Of a stretch of DNA of 64,000 nucleotides, positions 19,071 through 28,203 are shown piece by piece. The notes under the pieces are model-generated. The model saw nothing but the letters and a program-made list of their open reading frames with translations. It ran no database searches and was not told where the DNA came from. The DNA is from Mycolicibacterium holsaticum DSM 44478 = JCM 12374 (GTDB taxonomy: Bacteria > Actinomycetota > Actinomycetes > Mycobacteriales > Mycobacteriaceae). Within the stretch, counting starts at the first letter, position 1. Each line of letters opens with the position of its first letter. The position numbers and the translations under genes are program-made. Location of the stretch: the NCBI RefSeq assembly GCF_019645835.1, contig NZ_CP080998.1, positions 3,348,001-3,412,000 of the forward strand, given 5' to 3'.

Positions 19071-20501
19071 CTAGCCGGCTGCGCCGTTGCTGCCGTTGGC
19101 ACCGTTCTTGCTCGTCGGGTTCCCGTTTCCGGTACCTCCGGTGCCGCCGGTTCCGCCTGCTGCCCCCGCACCGCCGTCGCCGCCGTCGCCGCCGTCACCA
19201 CCGACGGCCTGACCTGTGGTGGACTTGGCCCCGCCGCCGTCGCCGCCGCGGCCACCCGGTGACCTCGGGCCACCGTGCCCCCCTTCGCCGCCGGTGCCGC
19301 CTGCGGCCCGCGTTGAGACGCTCGTTCCATCACCTCCCGCGCCGCCGTTGCCCGCTGCACCGGAAAGGGCGCCGCCGTCACCCCCGTCTCCTCCGGCGTT
19401 ACCGCCGGCGAATCCGCCGGTCCCGGCGGCGGTCCCATCGCCGCCGTCACCCCCGCTGCCACCGTCGCCAAGCGCCTTGGCGTCGCCGCCATTGCCGCCC
19501 GCGCCTGGATTGGCGGTGCCGCTGATGGTTACCGCGTTGCCGCCGTTGCCGCCGGCACCGCCGTTGCCGAACGTCCCGGGTGCGCCTCCGTTGCCACCGG
19601 TTCCGGCGGTCGCTACGCCCTTGTCGGTTTGTGCAAACGCGCCGTTTCCACCTCGACCGCCATTGCCTCTGATGGCGCCGCCGTTGCCGCCGTTTCCACC
19701 GTGGCCGCCGATGGCGCTGGCGACGTTCGAACTGACCGCGGCACCGCCGTGCCCGCCGTCGCCGCCATTGCCGAACATCACCGCGTTACCGCCGTCGCCA
19801 CCGCGTGCACCCGCTCCGCCGAGACCACCGTTGCCACCGTTGCCGAACAACCCGGCCTGTCCGCCGTCACCGCCGCGCTGGCCGTACACACCGTTTCCAC
19901 CGTTGCCGCCGTTGCCCAGCAGCAACCCGCCGCGACCGCCGTTCTGCCCCGGCCCGCCATCGGCACCGTTGCCGATCAACAGTCCACCGTTCTCACCTGG
20001 TTCGTCGCCGTTGCTGATGAACACACCGATCATCGCGCTGATCGGGTCGCGACCGGGCGCGAGGCCGGTGACCGCGGGCAGGGCCGTCGCGGGCCCGCGA
20101 GTGGGTGCGACGGTTCGCGCGGGAGTGCGCGCCGCGGTGGTGAACACGAGCGAGGTATGGCCGGCAACTCGAGCCCACGGCGAAGCGTCGTCGTCGGCGC
20201 GGATCGAAGCGGAAGCACCCCCGTCGCCCGGTTCCGGGGATACCGGGGCCGACGGCACCGGCGTGACCGACGGCAACGGTAGTCGCGCGACCACGGGTGC
20301 CGGCGCAGGCAACTGCGTTGCCGACAGCGTAGACACTGCCGCAGCCGGGTTGGCCGTTGTCGTCGATCGCAGTTCCGGCGTCCCTCCGGACGCCGGTGCA
20401 AGCGCGAACACCCCGAACGCGACCGCGAGCACCCCGACGCGCCCGACGTACACGCCGTGACGGGTATCGGACTTCGTGACGAGTCCCATGTGTTTGACCA
20501 T
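19071..20501 (-). CDS. Signal-anchor PGRS-repeat protein lacking a PE domain
   Basis: A 476-residue protein with a glycine-asparagine-rich PGRS region (about residues 165-476, units such as GGNGGNG and GGAGGNGG). At its beginning are the motifs [11 protein letters not shown] and LFGNGGNGG typical of mycobacterial PE_PGRS proteins. Instead of a PE domain it has a short basic N-terminus, one hydrophobic segment ([19 protein letters not shown], near 23-41) and an Ala/Pro-rich linker. I chose ATG 20501 because GGAG lies 6 bases upstream. Export by Sec and cell-wall exposure are inferred; ESX-5 export normally needs the PE domain. The strongly periodic sequence gives a long spurious reading frame on the other strand. 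Confidence 0.82.
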   Translation of the reverse strand: MVKHMGLVTKSDTRHGVYVGRVGVLAVAFGVFALAPASGGTPELRSTTTANPAAAVSTLSATQLPAPAPVVARLPLPSVTPVPSAPVSPEPGDGGASASIRADDDASPWARVAGHTSLVFTTAARTPARTVAPTRGPATALPAVTGLAPGRDPISAMIGVFISNGDEPGENGGLLIGNGADGGPGQNGGRGGLLLGNGGNGGNGVYGQRGGDGGQAGLFGNGGNGGLGGAGARGGDGGNAVMFGNGGDGGHGGAAVSSNVASAIGGHGGNGGNGGAIRGNGGRGGNGAFAQTDKGVATAGTGGNGGAPGTFGNGGAGGNGGNAVTISGTANPGAGGNGGDAKALGDGGSGGDGGDGTAAGTGGFAGGNAGGDGGDGGALSGAAGNGGAGGDGTSVSTRAAGGTGGEGGHGGPRSPGGRGGDGGGAKSTTGQAVGGDGGDGGDGGAGAAGGTGGTGGTGNGNPTSKNGANGSNGAAG

Positions 20502-20659
20502 CGTCATCTCCAAAACGTCATGCCGGCCGCAGCCCAGCGTTGCCATCTGATGGCTCAACGGTGATCCGCGTACGTTCAACGACGCTGAAGCGGCGATGAA
20601 ATGCTCAGGTGACAGCCGCCAATGCGATGTTCACGCGCCAAGGAGGCGTGGAACGGCTC

Positions 20660-20989
20660 TCAGCCGTGCCGGGCACCGATCCAGTGCAGCAGGTCGTGCA
20701 CGATCTCGTCTTCGAGTCGGTAGCTGACCGAGCGCCCGACCCGTGTCGAGCTCACCCAGCCCTGCTGGCGCAGCACCCGAAGGGCCTGCGATACGGCGTT
20801 CTCCGACCGGCCCAGCGCGGCGGCGAGGTCACCCACGCAGATGCCCGGCGCGCGGTGCAGGGTGAGCAGGATCTCCAGCCGGTTGGGGTCCGACAGCAGG
20901 TCGAAGCGCTGCGTCCACACCGCGGAGTCGACGTCGGCCAGTGCCGACGCCGCCCGTTCCACCTTTGCCTGGTCGCTGCGCGTTTCCAC
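20660..20989 (-). CDS. ArsR-family transcriptional regulator
   Basis: A 109-residue winged-helix repressor of the ArsR/SmtB family. The recognition helix region is CVGDLAAALGRSENAVSQALRVLRQQGW, followed by the beta wing STRVGRSVSYRLED. The C-terminal helix EIVHDLLHWIGARH carries His and acidic residues placed like the alpha-5 metal sites of NmtR/SmtB, so Ni, Co or Zn sensing is possible but unproven. The GTG at 20989 gives a family-length protein; a GTG at 21025 would add 12 residues. It stands alone between the PGRS-like gene and the GntR gene. The cbiM operon, with its dyad at 14458, would be one candidate target. Confidence 0.85.
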   Translation of the reverse strand: METRSDQAKVERAASALADVDSAVWTQRFDLLSDPNRLEILLTLHRAPGICVGDLAAALGRSENAVSQALRVLRQQGWVSSTRVGRSVSYRLEDEIVHDLLHWIGARHG

Positions 20990-21043
20990 TGCCCACAATC
21001 TAATCCAGCCGGGACCGAAATCCACGTAACGGCGGCGTCCGCC

Positions 21044-21766
21044 CTAGTCCAGGAAGCCGTGCAACAGCGTGGCCGAGCCTTCGACGTGGACTCGCATCGC
21101 CTCGGCTGCGGCGTCGGCATCGCCGGCGAGGATAGCCATCACGATCGCTTCGTGCTGTTCATCGGAGTGCTCGATGTTGCGCCGCAGTAACGGTATCCGG
21201 TCCAGCAGCGCGTTGAGACACATCCTGTTCTCGGCGAGTACCGGCACCAGCGATGGCGATCCGGCGGCTTCGGCGATGGTCAGGTGCAGCCGGGAGTCCA
21301 GTCGCCGGTAGTCGTCGGGCGCCGCACCACGCACATCGGTCAAGCGGGTCCACAGCACGTCGCGCTCAGCGGCGGTCAGCGTGCGGCCGGCCGCCATCCG
21401 CGCGGCGCCCACCTCGAGGATCTCCCGCAGCCGCAGCGCGTCGTCGATCTGCGCACGGGTCACCTCGTCCGCGTCGTCGGTGATCCTGGGCAGCTCGTCG
21501 GCCAGGAACGTGCCGCCGTAGCGACCGCGCCGCGACACCAGGTAGCCCGCGTCGGCCAGCGATTTGATCGCCTCGCGCACGGTGTCGCGGCTGACGCCGA
21601 GCCGCGCGGCGAGTTCGCGTTCGGGCGGCAGCGATTCGCCCGGCTGCAGCACGCCGAGCTTGATCGTCTGCAACAGCCGCCCGACGGTGTCCTCGAACGC
21701 GTTGCCGAGCCGCACCGGCCGCAGCAGCGCCTCGCTGACCAGTGGGGCATCCGGATCGGCAGTCAT
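21044..21766 (-). CDS. GntR/FadR-family regulator of the glutamyl-amine operon
   Basis: A 240-residue regulator with an N-terminal GntR winged helix (LQPGESLPPERELAARLGVSRDTVREAIKSLADAGYL) and a C-terminal all-helical FCD ligand domain (residues 95-235) with the metal-binding His pattern (DSRLHLTIAEAAG, HDEQHEAI-like SDEQHEAIVMAILAG). It is the last gene of the glnA4-hydrolase-aldehyde dehydrogenase-SDR operon, 4 bases after the SDR gene, so it probably autoregulates that operon. The dyads at 26121-26164 upstream of glnA4 are the obvious candidate operators. Confidence 0.88.
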   Translation of the reverse strand: MTADPDAPLVSEALLRPVRLGNAFEDTVGRLLQTIKLGVLQPGESLPPERELAARLGVSRDTVREAIKSLADAGYLVSRRGRYGGTFLADELPRITDDADEVTRAQIDDALRLREILEVGAARMAAGRTLTAAERDVLWTRLTDVRGAAPDDYRRLDSRLHLTIAEAAGSPSLVPVLAENRMCLNALLDRIPLLRRNIEHSDEQHEAIVMAILAGDADAAAEAMRVHVEGSATLLHGFLD

Positions 21767-21770
21767 GGTC

Positions 21771-22544
21771 TTAGAGCGGGGTCACGTAGTGGCCGCTGAT
21801 ACCGCCGTCGACCAGGAACGTCGATGCGGTGATGAACGACGCGTCGTCGCTGGCCAAAAACGCCACCGCGGCGGCGATCTCGTCGGGTTCGGCGAACCGG
21901 CCGACCGGCACGTGCACCAGCCGCCGCGCGGCCCGTTCTGGATCCTTGGCGAACAGTTCCTGTAACAGCGGGGTGTTCACCGGGCCCGGGCACAGCGCGT
22001 TGACCCGGATGCCCTGACGCGCGTACTGCACCCCGAGTTCGCGCGATACCGCCAGCACGCCGCCCTTGGAGGCGGTGTAGGAGATCTGCGAGGTCGCCGA
22101 CCCCATCACCGCGACGAACGACGCGGTGTTGATGATCGACCCGCGCTGATGGGGCACCATGTGGCGCAGGGCCGCCTTGCAACAGAAGAACACCGATTTG
22201 AGGTTGACGTCCTGCACGCGGTCCCACGCGTCGGTGCTGGTGTTCTCGATGAGGTCGTCCTCCGGCGGGCTGATGCCGGCGTTGTTGAACGCGATGTCGA
22301 CCGCGCCGTGCAATTCGAATGCGGTGTCGAACAAGCGGTCCACCTCGACCTGGTCGGAGACGTCGACCTGCACGAAGGTCACGTTGAGGTCGTTCGCGAC
22401 AGATTTGCCAACCGTCGCGTCGACGTCGCCGATGACGACGATCGCCCCTTCGTCGCGCATCCGCTTGACGGCCGCCAGCCCGATACCGCTCGCCCCGCCG
22501 GTGACAACGGCGACCTTGTCTTTGAGTCGCTGCGACAGGTCCAT
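21771..22544 (-). CDS. Short-chain dehydrogenase/reductase
   Basis: A 257-residue classical SDR. The NAD-binding TGGASGIG is at residues 15-22, FNNAGISPPED is the structural motif, and the catalytic Ser-Tyr-Lys set lies in NTASFVAVMG and YTASKGG. GDVDAT after beta 2 has an Asp, which favours NAD over NADP. It lies between the aldehyde dehydrogenase (same strand, no gap) and the GntR regulator, in the place of Rv2857c. A role in oxidising an alcohol or aldehyde released from a glutamylated amine is inference. Confidence 0.88.
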   Translation of the reverse strand: MDLSQRLKDKVAVVTGGASGIGLAAVKRMRDEGAIVVIGDVDATVGKSVANDLNVTFVQVDVSDQVEVDRLFDTAFELHGAVDIAFNNAGISPPEDDLIENTSTDAWDRVQDVNLKSVFFCCKAALRHMVPHQRGSIINTASFVAVMGSATSQISYTASKGGVLAVSRELGVQYARQGIRVNALCPGPVNTPLLQELFAKDPERAARRLVHVPVGRFAEPDEIAAAVAFLASDDASFITASTFLVDGGISGHYVTPL

Positions 22545-23909
22545 TCAGCTCTCCTCGACTGCGAAGAAGACGTTCTTGGTTTCGGTGAACGACAGCGGCG
22601 CATCGGGGCCGAGTTCACGGCCGAGCCCGGACTGCTTGAACCCGCCGAACGGGGTGTGGTAACGCACCGACGAGTGCGAATTCACCGACAGGTTCCCGGC
22701 TTCCACGGCCCGCGACACCCGCACCGCCCGCGACAGGTTGTCGGTCCAGATCGAACCGGACAACCCGTAGGCCGTGTCGTTGGCCAGTGCGATCGCGTCG
22801 GCTTCGTCGTCGAACGCCAGCACCGTGACCACCGGACCGAAGATCTCCTCGCGCACGGTGCGGTCGGTGCGCTGCGGCGTCAGGACCGTGGGCGCAAACC
22901 AGTAGCCCGGACCCGACGGGGCGTGACCCCGGAACGCGACGGCCGCGTCGTCGGGCACGTAGGACGCGACGGTGTCGAAGTGCGTCCTGGACACCAGCGG
23001 CCCCATCTCGGTGCCTTCGGCGCGGGGGTCACCCACCACCACCCCCTTGACCGCGGGCTCCAACAGCTCCATGAACCGGTCATAAACGTTGCGTTGCACC
23101 AGGATCCGGCTGCGCGCACAGCAGTCCTGGCCGGCGTTGTCGAACACCCCGTACGGGGCGGTGGCCGCCGCCTTCTCCAGGTCGCAGTCGTCGAACACGA
23201 TGTTGGCGCTCTTGCCGCCCAACTCCAACGTGACGCGTTTGACCTGCGCGGCGGCCCCGGCCATCACGCGGGTGCCGACCTCGGTGGAACCGGTGAACAC
23301 GATCTTGCGCACATCGGGGTGCGTGACGAACCGTTCCCCCACCACCGAACCCTTGCCCGGCAGCACACAGAACAGGTCGGCGGGCAGCCCGGCCTCGACG
23401 GCCAACTCCCCGAGCCGGATCGTGGTCAGCGGGGTCCATTCGGCGGGTTTGACGAGCACGGCGTTGCCCGCGGCCAGCGCGGGGGCGAACCCCCACGAGG
23501 CGATCGTCATCGGGAAGTTCCACGGAGTGATGACGCCGACGACGCCCAGCGGTTCGTGGAACGTGACGTCGAGGCCACCGGCGACCGGGATCTGCTTGCC
23601 CGACAGCCGTTCCGGGCTGGCGGCGTAATAGTGCAGCACGTCGCGCACATGGCCGGCCTCCCATGCGGCGTTGCCGATCGGGTGCCCGGAGTTGGCCACC
23701 TCCAACTCGGCCAACTCGTCGACATGGGTGTCGACCACCTCGGCGAACGACCGCAGCGCGGCGGCCCGCTCGGCCGGGGCCAGACGCGCCCATGCGCGCT
23801 GTGCGGCCGAGGCCCGCGCGACCGCATCGTCCACACCGGCCTCGTCGGTCTGCTCGACGGTGTCCAGCACCTCCTCGGTGGCCGGATTGATGATCGTCGA
23901 TGTCGTCAT
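22545..23909 (-). CDS. aldC: Aldehyde dehydrogenase (gamma-glutamyl-aminoaldehyde type)
   Basis: A 454-residue NAD(P)-dependent aldehyde dehydrogenase. The general base Glu lies in LELGGKSANIVF, the nucleophile Cys in AGQDCCARSRI, the cofactor motif is FTGSTEVG, and EIFGPVV plus VNSHSSVRYHTPFGGFKQSG complete the family pattern. Start ATG 23909 overlaps the stop of the upstream glutaminase-type hydrolase. By operon context it probably oxidises a gamma-glutamyl aldehyde, as PuuC does in putrescine breakdown, but the natural substrate is not shown. The position matches Rv2858c. Confidence 0.9.
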   Translation of the reverse strand: MTTSTIINPATEEVLDTVEQTDEAGVDDAVARASAAQRAWARLAPAERAAALRSFAEVVDTHVDELAELEVANSGHPIGNAAWEAGHVRDVLHYYAASPERLSGKQIPVAGGLDVTFHEPLGVVGVITPWNFPMTIASWGFAPALAAGNAVLVKPAEWTPLTTIRLGELAVEAGLPADLFCVLPGKGSVVGERFVTHPDVRKIVFTGSTEVGTRVMAGAAAQVKRVTLELGGKSANIVFDDCDLEKAAATAPYGVFDNAGQDCCARSRILVQRNVYDRFMELLEPAVKGVVVGDPRAEGTEMGPLVSRTHFDTVASYVPDDAAVAFRGHAPSGPGYWFAPTVLTPQRTDRTVREEIFGPVVTVLAFDDEADAIALANDTAYGLSGSIWTDNLSRAVRVSRAVEAGNLSVNSHSSVRYHTPFGGFKQSGLGRELGPDAPLSFTETKNVFFAVEES

Positions 23910-24661
23910 GCGCCCAACCTCTCGGTTGCATAGTCGGCCGCCGCGGCCACCACACCCGCGAACAACCGCAGATCGTCGAGCCGTTCCTCGGGATGCCACT
24001 GCACCGCCAAAACAAAGGTGTCACCGGGAATTTCCACCGCCTCGATGACGCCGTCGGCGTCGCGGGCGCCGACGACCAACCCCTCGCCGAGCCGGTCGAT
24101 GGCCTGATGGTGATAACACTGGGCATCCGATGATTCGCCGATCAGCGCGGCCAGTCGCGTACCCGGCACCGTGCGCACCGACGACGTGGAGAACACCGCG
24201 TTGCCCTGCTGGTGATGGGTGTGGCCCACCACGTCGGGCAGATGCTGATGCAGTGTGCCGCCCAGCGCGACGTTGAGCACCTGCGCGCCGCGGCAGATGC
24301 CCAGCAGCGGCATCCCGCGCCGCATCGCGCCGCGCACCAGCGCGAACTCCAACGCGTCGCGCATGCGGTTGTCGGCGAGGTCCTCATCGGTGGCCGGGTG
24401 TGGCCGCTGGCCGTAGCTGGCGGGCATGACATCTCGCCCGCCGGTGATGATGAGCCCGTCGAGCCCGGCGAGGAGCCGGTCGGCGATTCCGTCGTCGACG
24501 GGCTGGGGCGGCAGCAGCGCCGCGATACCGCCTGCGCGGCTGACGCCGTCGAGGTAGATCGCCGGAAGAAAGCTGGCCCGCACGTCCCACACCCCGGTCT
24601 GGGCCTGCTGCAGATAAGTCGTCAACCCGAGGACAGGACGAACAGAATCAGAGCCGCTCAA
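23906..24661 (-). CDS. Gamma-glutamyl-gamma-aminobutyrate hydrolase-like amidase
   Basis: A 251-residue class I glutamine-amidotransferase-type hydrolase of the PuuD/peptidase C26 family. The nucleophile Cys is in PLLGICRGAQVLNVALGG, and the His-Glu pair is in FVLAVQWHPEERLDD near residues 220-232. It would release glutamate from a gamma-glutamyl product made by the neighbouring GlnA4-type ligase. Its start overlaps the 3' end of glnA4 by 14 bases, a sign of tight coupling. The position matches Rv2859c. Confidence 0.9.
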   Translation of the reverse strand: MSGSDSVRPVLGLTTYLQQAQTGVWDVRASFLPAIYLDGVSRAGGIAALLPPQPVDDGIADRLLAGLDGLIITGGRDVMPASYGQRPHPATDEDLADNRMRDALEFALVRGAMRRGMPLLGICRGAQVLNVALGGTLHQHLPDVVGHTHHQQGNAVFSTSSVRTVPGTRLAALIGESSDAQCYHHQAIDRLGEGLVVGARDADGVIEAVEIPGDTFVLAVQWHPEERLDDLRLFAGVVAAAADYATERLGA

Positions 24662-26015
24662 AACCGCGCACCCTCTCCCAGTCGGTCACCGCGGAGTTGA
24701 ACGCCTCCAGTTCCACCCGCGCATTGTTGAGGTAGTGCTCGACGACGTCGTCGCCGAACGCCGCGCGGGCAACCTCGGATTTCCCGAACAGCTCGGCGGC
24801 CTCGGCCAGCGTCGTCGGCAGCCGTTGCGCACTGCTGGCATAGGCGTTGCCGCGCATGGGATCTGGAAGCTCCAGCTCACGCTCGATGCCATAGATGCCG
24901 CCGGCGATAAGCGCCGACACCGCGAGATACTGGTTCACGTCGCCGCCGGGTGCGCGGTTCTCCATCCGCATGCCGTGGCCGTGGCCGACGACGCGCAGCG
25001 CACACGTTCGGTTGTCCAGCCCCCAGGCGATCGCCGTCGGCGCGAAGCTACCGTCGACAAAACGCTTGTAGGAGTTGATGTTCGGAGCGCACATCAACGT
25101 CATCTCCCGCATCGTGGCCAACTGCCCCGCGACGAAACTGCGAAACATCGGCGACATGCCGAGCTCATCGTCGGGATCGGCGAACACCGCCGAGCCTTGC
25201 TGATCGCGCAGCGAGATGTGAATGTGGCAGCTGTTGCCTTCGCGGACATCGAACTTCGCCATGAACGTCAGGCTCTTGCCGTGCTGGTCGGCGATCTCCT
25301 TGGCGCCGTTGCGGTAGATCGTGTGGTTATCGCAGGTGATTCGGGCGTGGTCGTAGCGGAACGCGATCTCCTGCTGGCCGCGGTTGCATTCGCCCTTGAC
25401 GCCCTCGCAGTACATGCCCGCACCGGCCATGCCGAGCCGGATGTCGCGCAGCAGCGGCTCCATGCGTGTCGAGGCCATCATCGCGTAGTCGACGTTGTAG
25501 TCGGAGGCCGGCGTCAGCCCGCGGTACCCCTTCGCCCAGGCGTCGCGAAACCCGTCGTCGAACACCATGAACTCGAGTTCGGTGCCGACGTAGGGCACCA
25601 GGCCGCGGTCGGCGAGCCGGTCGATCTGGCGGTTGAGCACGCTGCGCGGTGCGGCGGTCACCGGGCTGCGGTCATGCCAGCACAGGTCGGCGATCACCAG
25701 CGCGGTTCCCGGTAGCCAGGGGATGCGCCGCAACGTCGAGAAGTCCGGCGTCATCACCATGTCCCCGTAGCCGGTGTCCCAACTCGACGTGGCGTAGCCG
25801 TCGACGGTGTTCATGTCGACGTCGACCGCCATCAGGTAGTTACAGCACTCCGCACCGTGTTCGGCGACCTCTTCGACAAACAGCCGACCCGACACCCGTT
25901 TACCGGTCAGCCGGCCCTGCATATCGCAGAACCCGACGATCACCGTGTCGATCTCGCCGGCGGCCACCAGGCGTTCGAGGTCGGCGCGCGACAACATCCC
26001 TGCTGTGGTGCTCAT
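24648..26015 (-). CDS. glnA4: GlnA4-type gamma-glutamyl-amine ligase (glutamine-synthetase fold)
   Basis: A 455-residue glutamine synthetase-like enzyme. GTELEFMVFDD, GECNRGQQEIAFRY, SCHIHISLRDQ and RMENRAPGGDVNQYLAVSALIAGG match the glutamate, metal and ATP sites of the family. In Streptomyces, GlnA3 and GlnA4 glutamylate polyamines or ethanolamine instead of ammonia; with a PuuD-like hydrolase and an aldehyde dehydrogenase in the same operon this enzyme most likely does the same. It is first in the operon; the ATG at 26015 has GAGGAGG 6 bases upstream. Whether it retains true glutamine synthesis is not readable. Confidence 0.88.
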   Translation of the reverse strand: MSTTAGMLSRADLERLVAAGEIDTVIVGFCDMQGRLTGKRVSGRLFVEEVAEHGAECCNYLMAVDVDMNTVDGYATSSWDTGYGDMVMTPDFSTLRRIPWLPGTALVIADLCWHDRSPVTAAPRSVLNRQIDRLADRGLVPYVGTELEFMVFDDGFRDAWAKGYRGLTPASDYNVDYAMMASTRMEPLLRDIRLGMAGAGMYCEGVKGECNRGQQEIAFRYDHARITCDNHTIYRNGAKEIADQHGKSLTFMAKFDVREGNSCHIHISLRDQQGSAVFADPDDELGMSPMFRSFVAGQLATMREMTLMCAPNINSYKRFVDGSFAPTAIAWGLDNRTCALRVVGHGHGMRMENRAPGGDVNQYLAVSALIAGGIYGIERELELPDPMRGNAYASSAQRLPTTLAEAAELFGKSEVARAAFGDDVVEHYLNNARVELEAFNSAVTDWERVRGFERL

Positions 26016-26120
26016 CCGCAGCCTCCTCGACCTCCACTATGACGAGAGATGACGATCAGTCAACCATTGAAGCTTGTCCGCCTGGCCTGTACCCCGAGAA
26101 GTTAACGGATTTATCACTCC

Positions 26121-26164
26121 AAAGGTAGGACATCAGACCTTTACGGAGGTAATTCTCCGTAAGG
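26121..26164. promoter_or_regulatory. Two overlapping dyads upstream of glnA4
   Basis: AAAGGT-N10-ACCTTT (26121-26142) overlaps TTACGGAG-N6-CTCCGTAA (26141-26162), both perfect in their arms. They lie about 105-150 bases upstream of the glnA4 start. They are candidate operators for the GntR regulator encoded at the end of that operon; the second could alternatively be a transcription barrier. The rest of 26016-26204 shows nothing else recognisable. Confidence 0.5.
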
Positions 26165-26204
26165 CCCACATCGCCGACAACGGGAGAGCGAACGCACAGC
26201 GGCG

Positions 26205-26375
26205 ATGACGTTCGTCGGCGTGCTGCTGAACCCGGCGTACCGCCCGGCGATCATCGCGATCGTGGTGTTCTACGTGATCGGGCTGCTGGTGTTCGGGCTC
26301 TACACCCGCCACGTGGGCGGTCGGGGGGCGCGGCGGCACAACGCCGGAAAGCGCGCACCGCCGATCAACGGGTAG
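26205..26375 (+). pseudogene. C-terminal remnant of an APC-type amino acid/amine permease
   Basis: A 56-codon frame encodes NPAYRPAIIAIVVFYVIGLL followed by VFGLYTRHVGGRG and a basic tail. This resembles the last membrane helix and cytoplasmic tail of amino-acid/ethanolamine permeases of the APC superfamily, and no sequence for the preceding helices is present because an in-frame stop lies at 26160. It sits 11 bases before the amidotransferase gene and upstream of glnA4. I read it as the leftover end of a deleted permease that may once have imported the amine degraded by the glnA4 operon. A newly expressed one-helix small protein cannot be excluded. Confidence 0.5.
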
Positions 26376-26385
26376 GGTCGAATGC

Positions 26386-28203
26386 GTGTGCGGAGCCACC
26401 GGCGAGGTACGTCTCGACGGCCAGACACCCGACATCGCTGCCGTCTCGGCCATGGCCCAGGCGATGGCAGCGCGGGGTCCGGATTCGGCGGGTGTGTGGT
26501 CACAGGGTCGGGTCGCGCTCGGCCATCGCCGCCTGAAAATCATCGACCTGTCGGCAGCAGGCGGCCAACCCATGGTCGACGCCGACCTGGGGCTCTCGGT
26601 GGCCTGGAACGGCTGCATCTACAACTACAAGCAGCTGCGCCGCGAGCTCGGCGAGCACGGCTACCGCTTCTTCTCCCACAGCGACACCGAGGTGCTGCTC
26701 AAGGGCTACCACCACTGGGGTGACCGGTTCGTCGAGCGCCTGCACGGCATGTTCGCGTTCGCGATCGTCGAACGTGACAGCGGCCGGGTGCTGCTCGGAC
26801 GCGACCGGCTGGGCATCAAACCGCTGTACCTGACCGAGAACTCGTCGCGCATCCGCTTTGCCTCGTCGCTGCCTGCGCTGCTGGCCGGCGCCGACCGGGA
26901 CAACTCGATAGACACCCGGATCGACCCCGTCGCGCTGCACCACTACCTGAGCTTCCATTCCGTGGTCCCGCCGCCGCGCACCATCCTGCGCGGCGTGACA
27001 AAGGTTCCGCCCGCCTCGCTCGTGGCGATCGAACCCGACGGCACCACCAAGACAACGACGTACTGGACACCCGATTTCACCCGGCACAGCGACCGCGCCG
27101 ACTGGTCCGAACGCGACTGGGAAGACGCCGTTTTGGAGTCGCTGCGCGTCGCGGTCGACCGGCGCCTGGTCGCCGACGTCCCGGTGGGGTGCCTGCTCTC
27201 GGGGGGCGTGGACTCCAGCCTCATCGTCGGGTTGCTCGCCGAAGCCGGCCAGCACGGACTCGCGACCTTCTCCATCGGGTTCGAATCGGTGGGTGGGGTC
27301 AAAGGTGACGAATTCCGGTACTCCGACGTCGTCGCCGAGCGCTTTGACACCGACCACCACCAAATCCGCATCGACACCGCACGGATGCTGCCCGCGCTCG
27401 ACGGCGCGATCGGCGCGATGAGCGAGCCCATGGTCAGCCACGACTGCGTCGCGTTCTACCTGCTGAGCCAGGAGGTCGCCAAGCACGTGAAGGTCGTGCA
27501 GTCCGGGCAGGGCGCCGACGAGGTGTTCGCCGGGTACCACTGGTATCCACCGATGGGAGAACCCGCGGCCGCAACGCTGCAGGGTTCGGTGGACAGCTAC
27601 CGCACGGCGTTCTTCGACCGCGATCCCAGCGGGGTGGCCGCCCTGGTCACGCCGGCCTTCCTCGCCGATGGCGATCCCAGCGGCGCGTTCGTCGCCGAGC
27701 ATTTCGGGCGCGACGGCGCCCAGACGGGTATCGACCGGGCGTTGCGGCTGGACACCACGGTGATGCTCGTCGACGACCCGGTCAAGCGCGTCGACAACAT
27801 GACGATGGCCTGGGGACTGGAAGGCCGGGTCCCGTTCCTGGACCACGAACTCGTCGAGCTCGCCGCCACCTGCCCGCCCGAGCTGAAGACCGCGCACGGC
27901 GGCAAGGGCGTGCTCAAGCAGGCCGCCCGCCGGGTGATACCCGCGGAGGTCATCGACCGCCCGAAGGGGTATTTCCCGGTGCCGGCGCTGACGCACCTCG
28001 AGGGGCCGTACCTGGACCTGATCCGCGACGCGCTCTACGCGCCCGCCGCCAAGGAGCGGGGCCTGTTCCGGCCCGAAGCCGTCGACCGGCTGCTCGCCGA
28101 CCCCAACGGACGGCTCACCCCGCTGCGCGGCAACGAGCTGTGGCAGCTCGCGCTGCTGGAGCTGTGGCTGCAAAAACACGGCATCACCGGGTCCGCGGCA
28201 TGA
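26386..28203 (+). CDS. N-acetylglutaminylglutamine amidotransferase (AsnB-like)
   Basis: A 605-residue asparagine-synthetase-like enzyme. The GTG at 26386 puts Cys at position 2 (V-C-G-A-T-G), the N-terminal nucleophile of the class II glutaminase domain (1-200), which fixes the start. The synthetase domain carries the ATP-pyrophosphatase loop LLSGGVDSSLIVG and QSGQGADEVFAGYHWYPP. Together with the next gene, which it overlaps (ATGA), it matches the two-enzyme pathway for N-acetylglutaminylglutamine amide, a dipeptide osmolyte made under salt stress in several bacteria. This enzyme would perform the final amidation. A simple asparagine synthetase is less likely given the partner gene. Confidence 0.88.
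   Translation: MCGATGEVRLDGQTPDIAAVSAMAQAMAARGPDSAGVWSQGRVALGHRRLKIIDLSAAGGQPMVDADLGLSVAWNGCIYNYKQLRRELGEHGYRFFSHSDTEVLLKGYHHWGDRFVERLHGMFAFAIVERDSGRVLLGRDRLGIKPLYLTENSSRIRFASSLPALLAGADRDNSIDTRIDPVALHHYLSFHSVVPPPRTILRGVTKVPPASLVAIEPDGTTKTTTYWTPDFTRHSDRADWSERDWEDAVLESLRVAVDRRLVADVPVGCLLSGGVDSSLIVGLLAEAGQHGLATFSIGFESVGGVKGDEFRYSDVVAERFDTDHHQIRIDTARMLPALDGAIGAMSEPMVSHDCVAFYLLSQEVAKHVKVVQSGQGADEVFAGYHWYPPMGEPAAATLQGSVDSYRTAFFDRDPSGVAALVTPAFLADGDPSGAFVAEHFGRDGAQTGIDRALRLDTTVMLVDDPVKRVDNMTMAWGLEGRVPFLDHELVELAATCPPELKTAHGGKGVLKQAARRVIPAEVIDRPKGYFPVPALTHLEGPYLDLIRDALYAPAAKERGLFRPEAVDRLLADPNGRLTPLRGNELWQLALLELWLQKHGITGSAA

Noticed and set aside
19216..20460. 414-codon proline-rich frame on the + strand
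   Set aside because: It is the complement of the PGRS glycine repeats (GGN/NCC codons) and has no independent signals.
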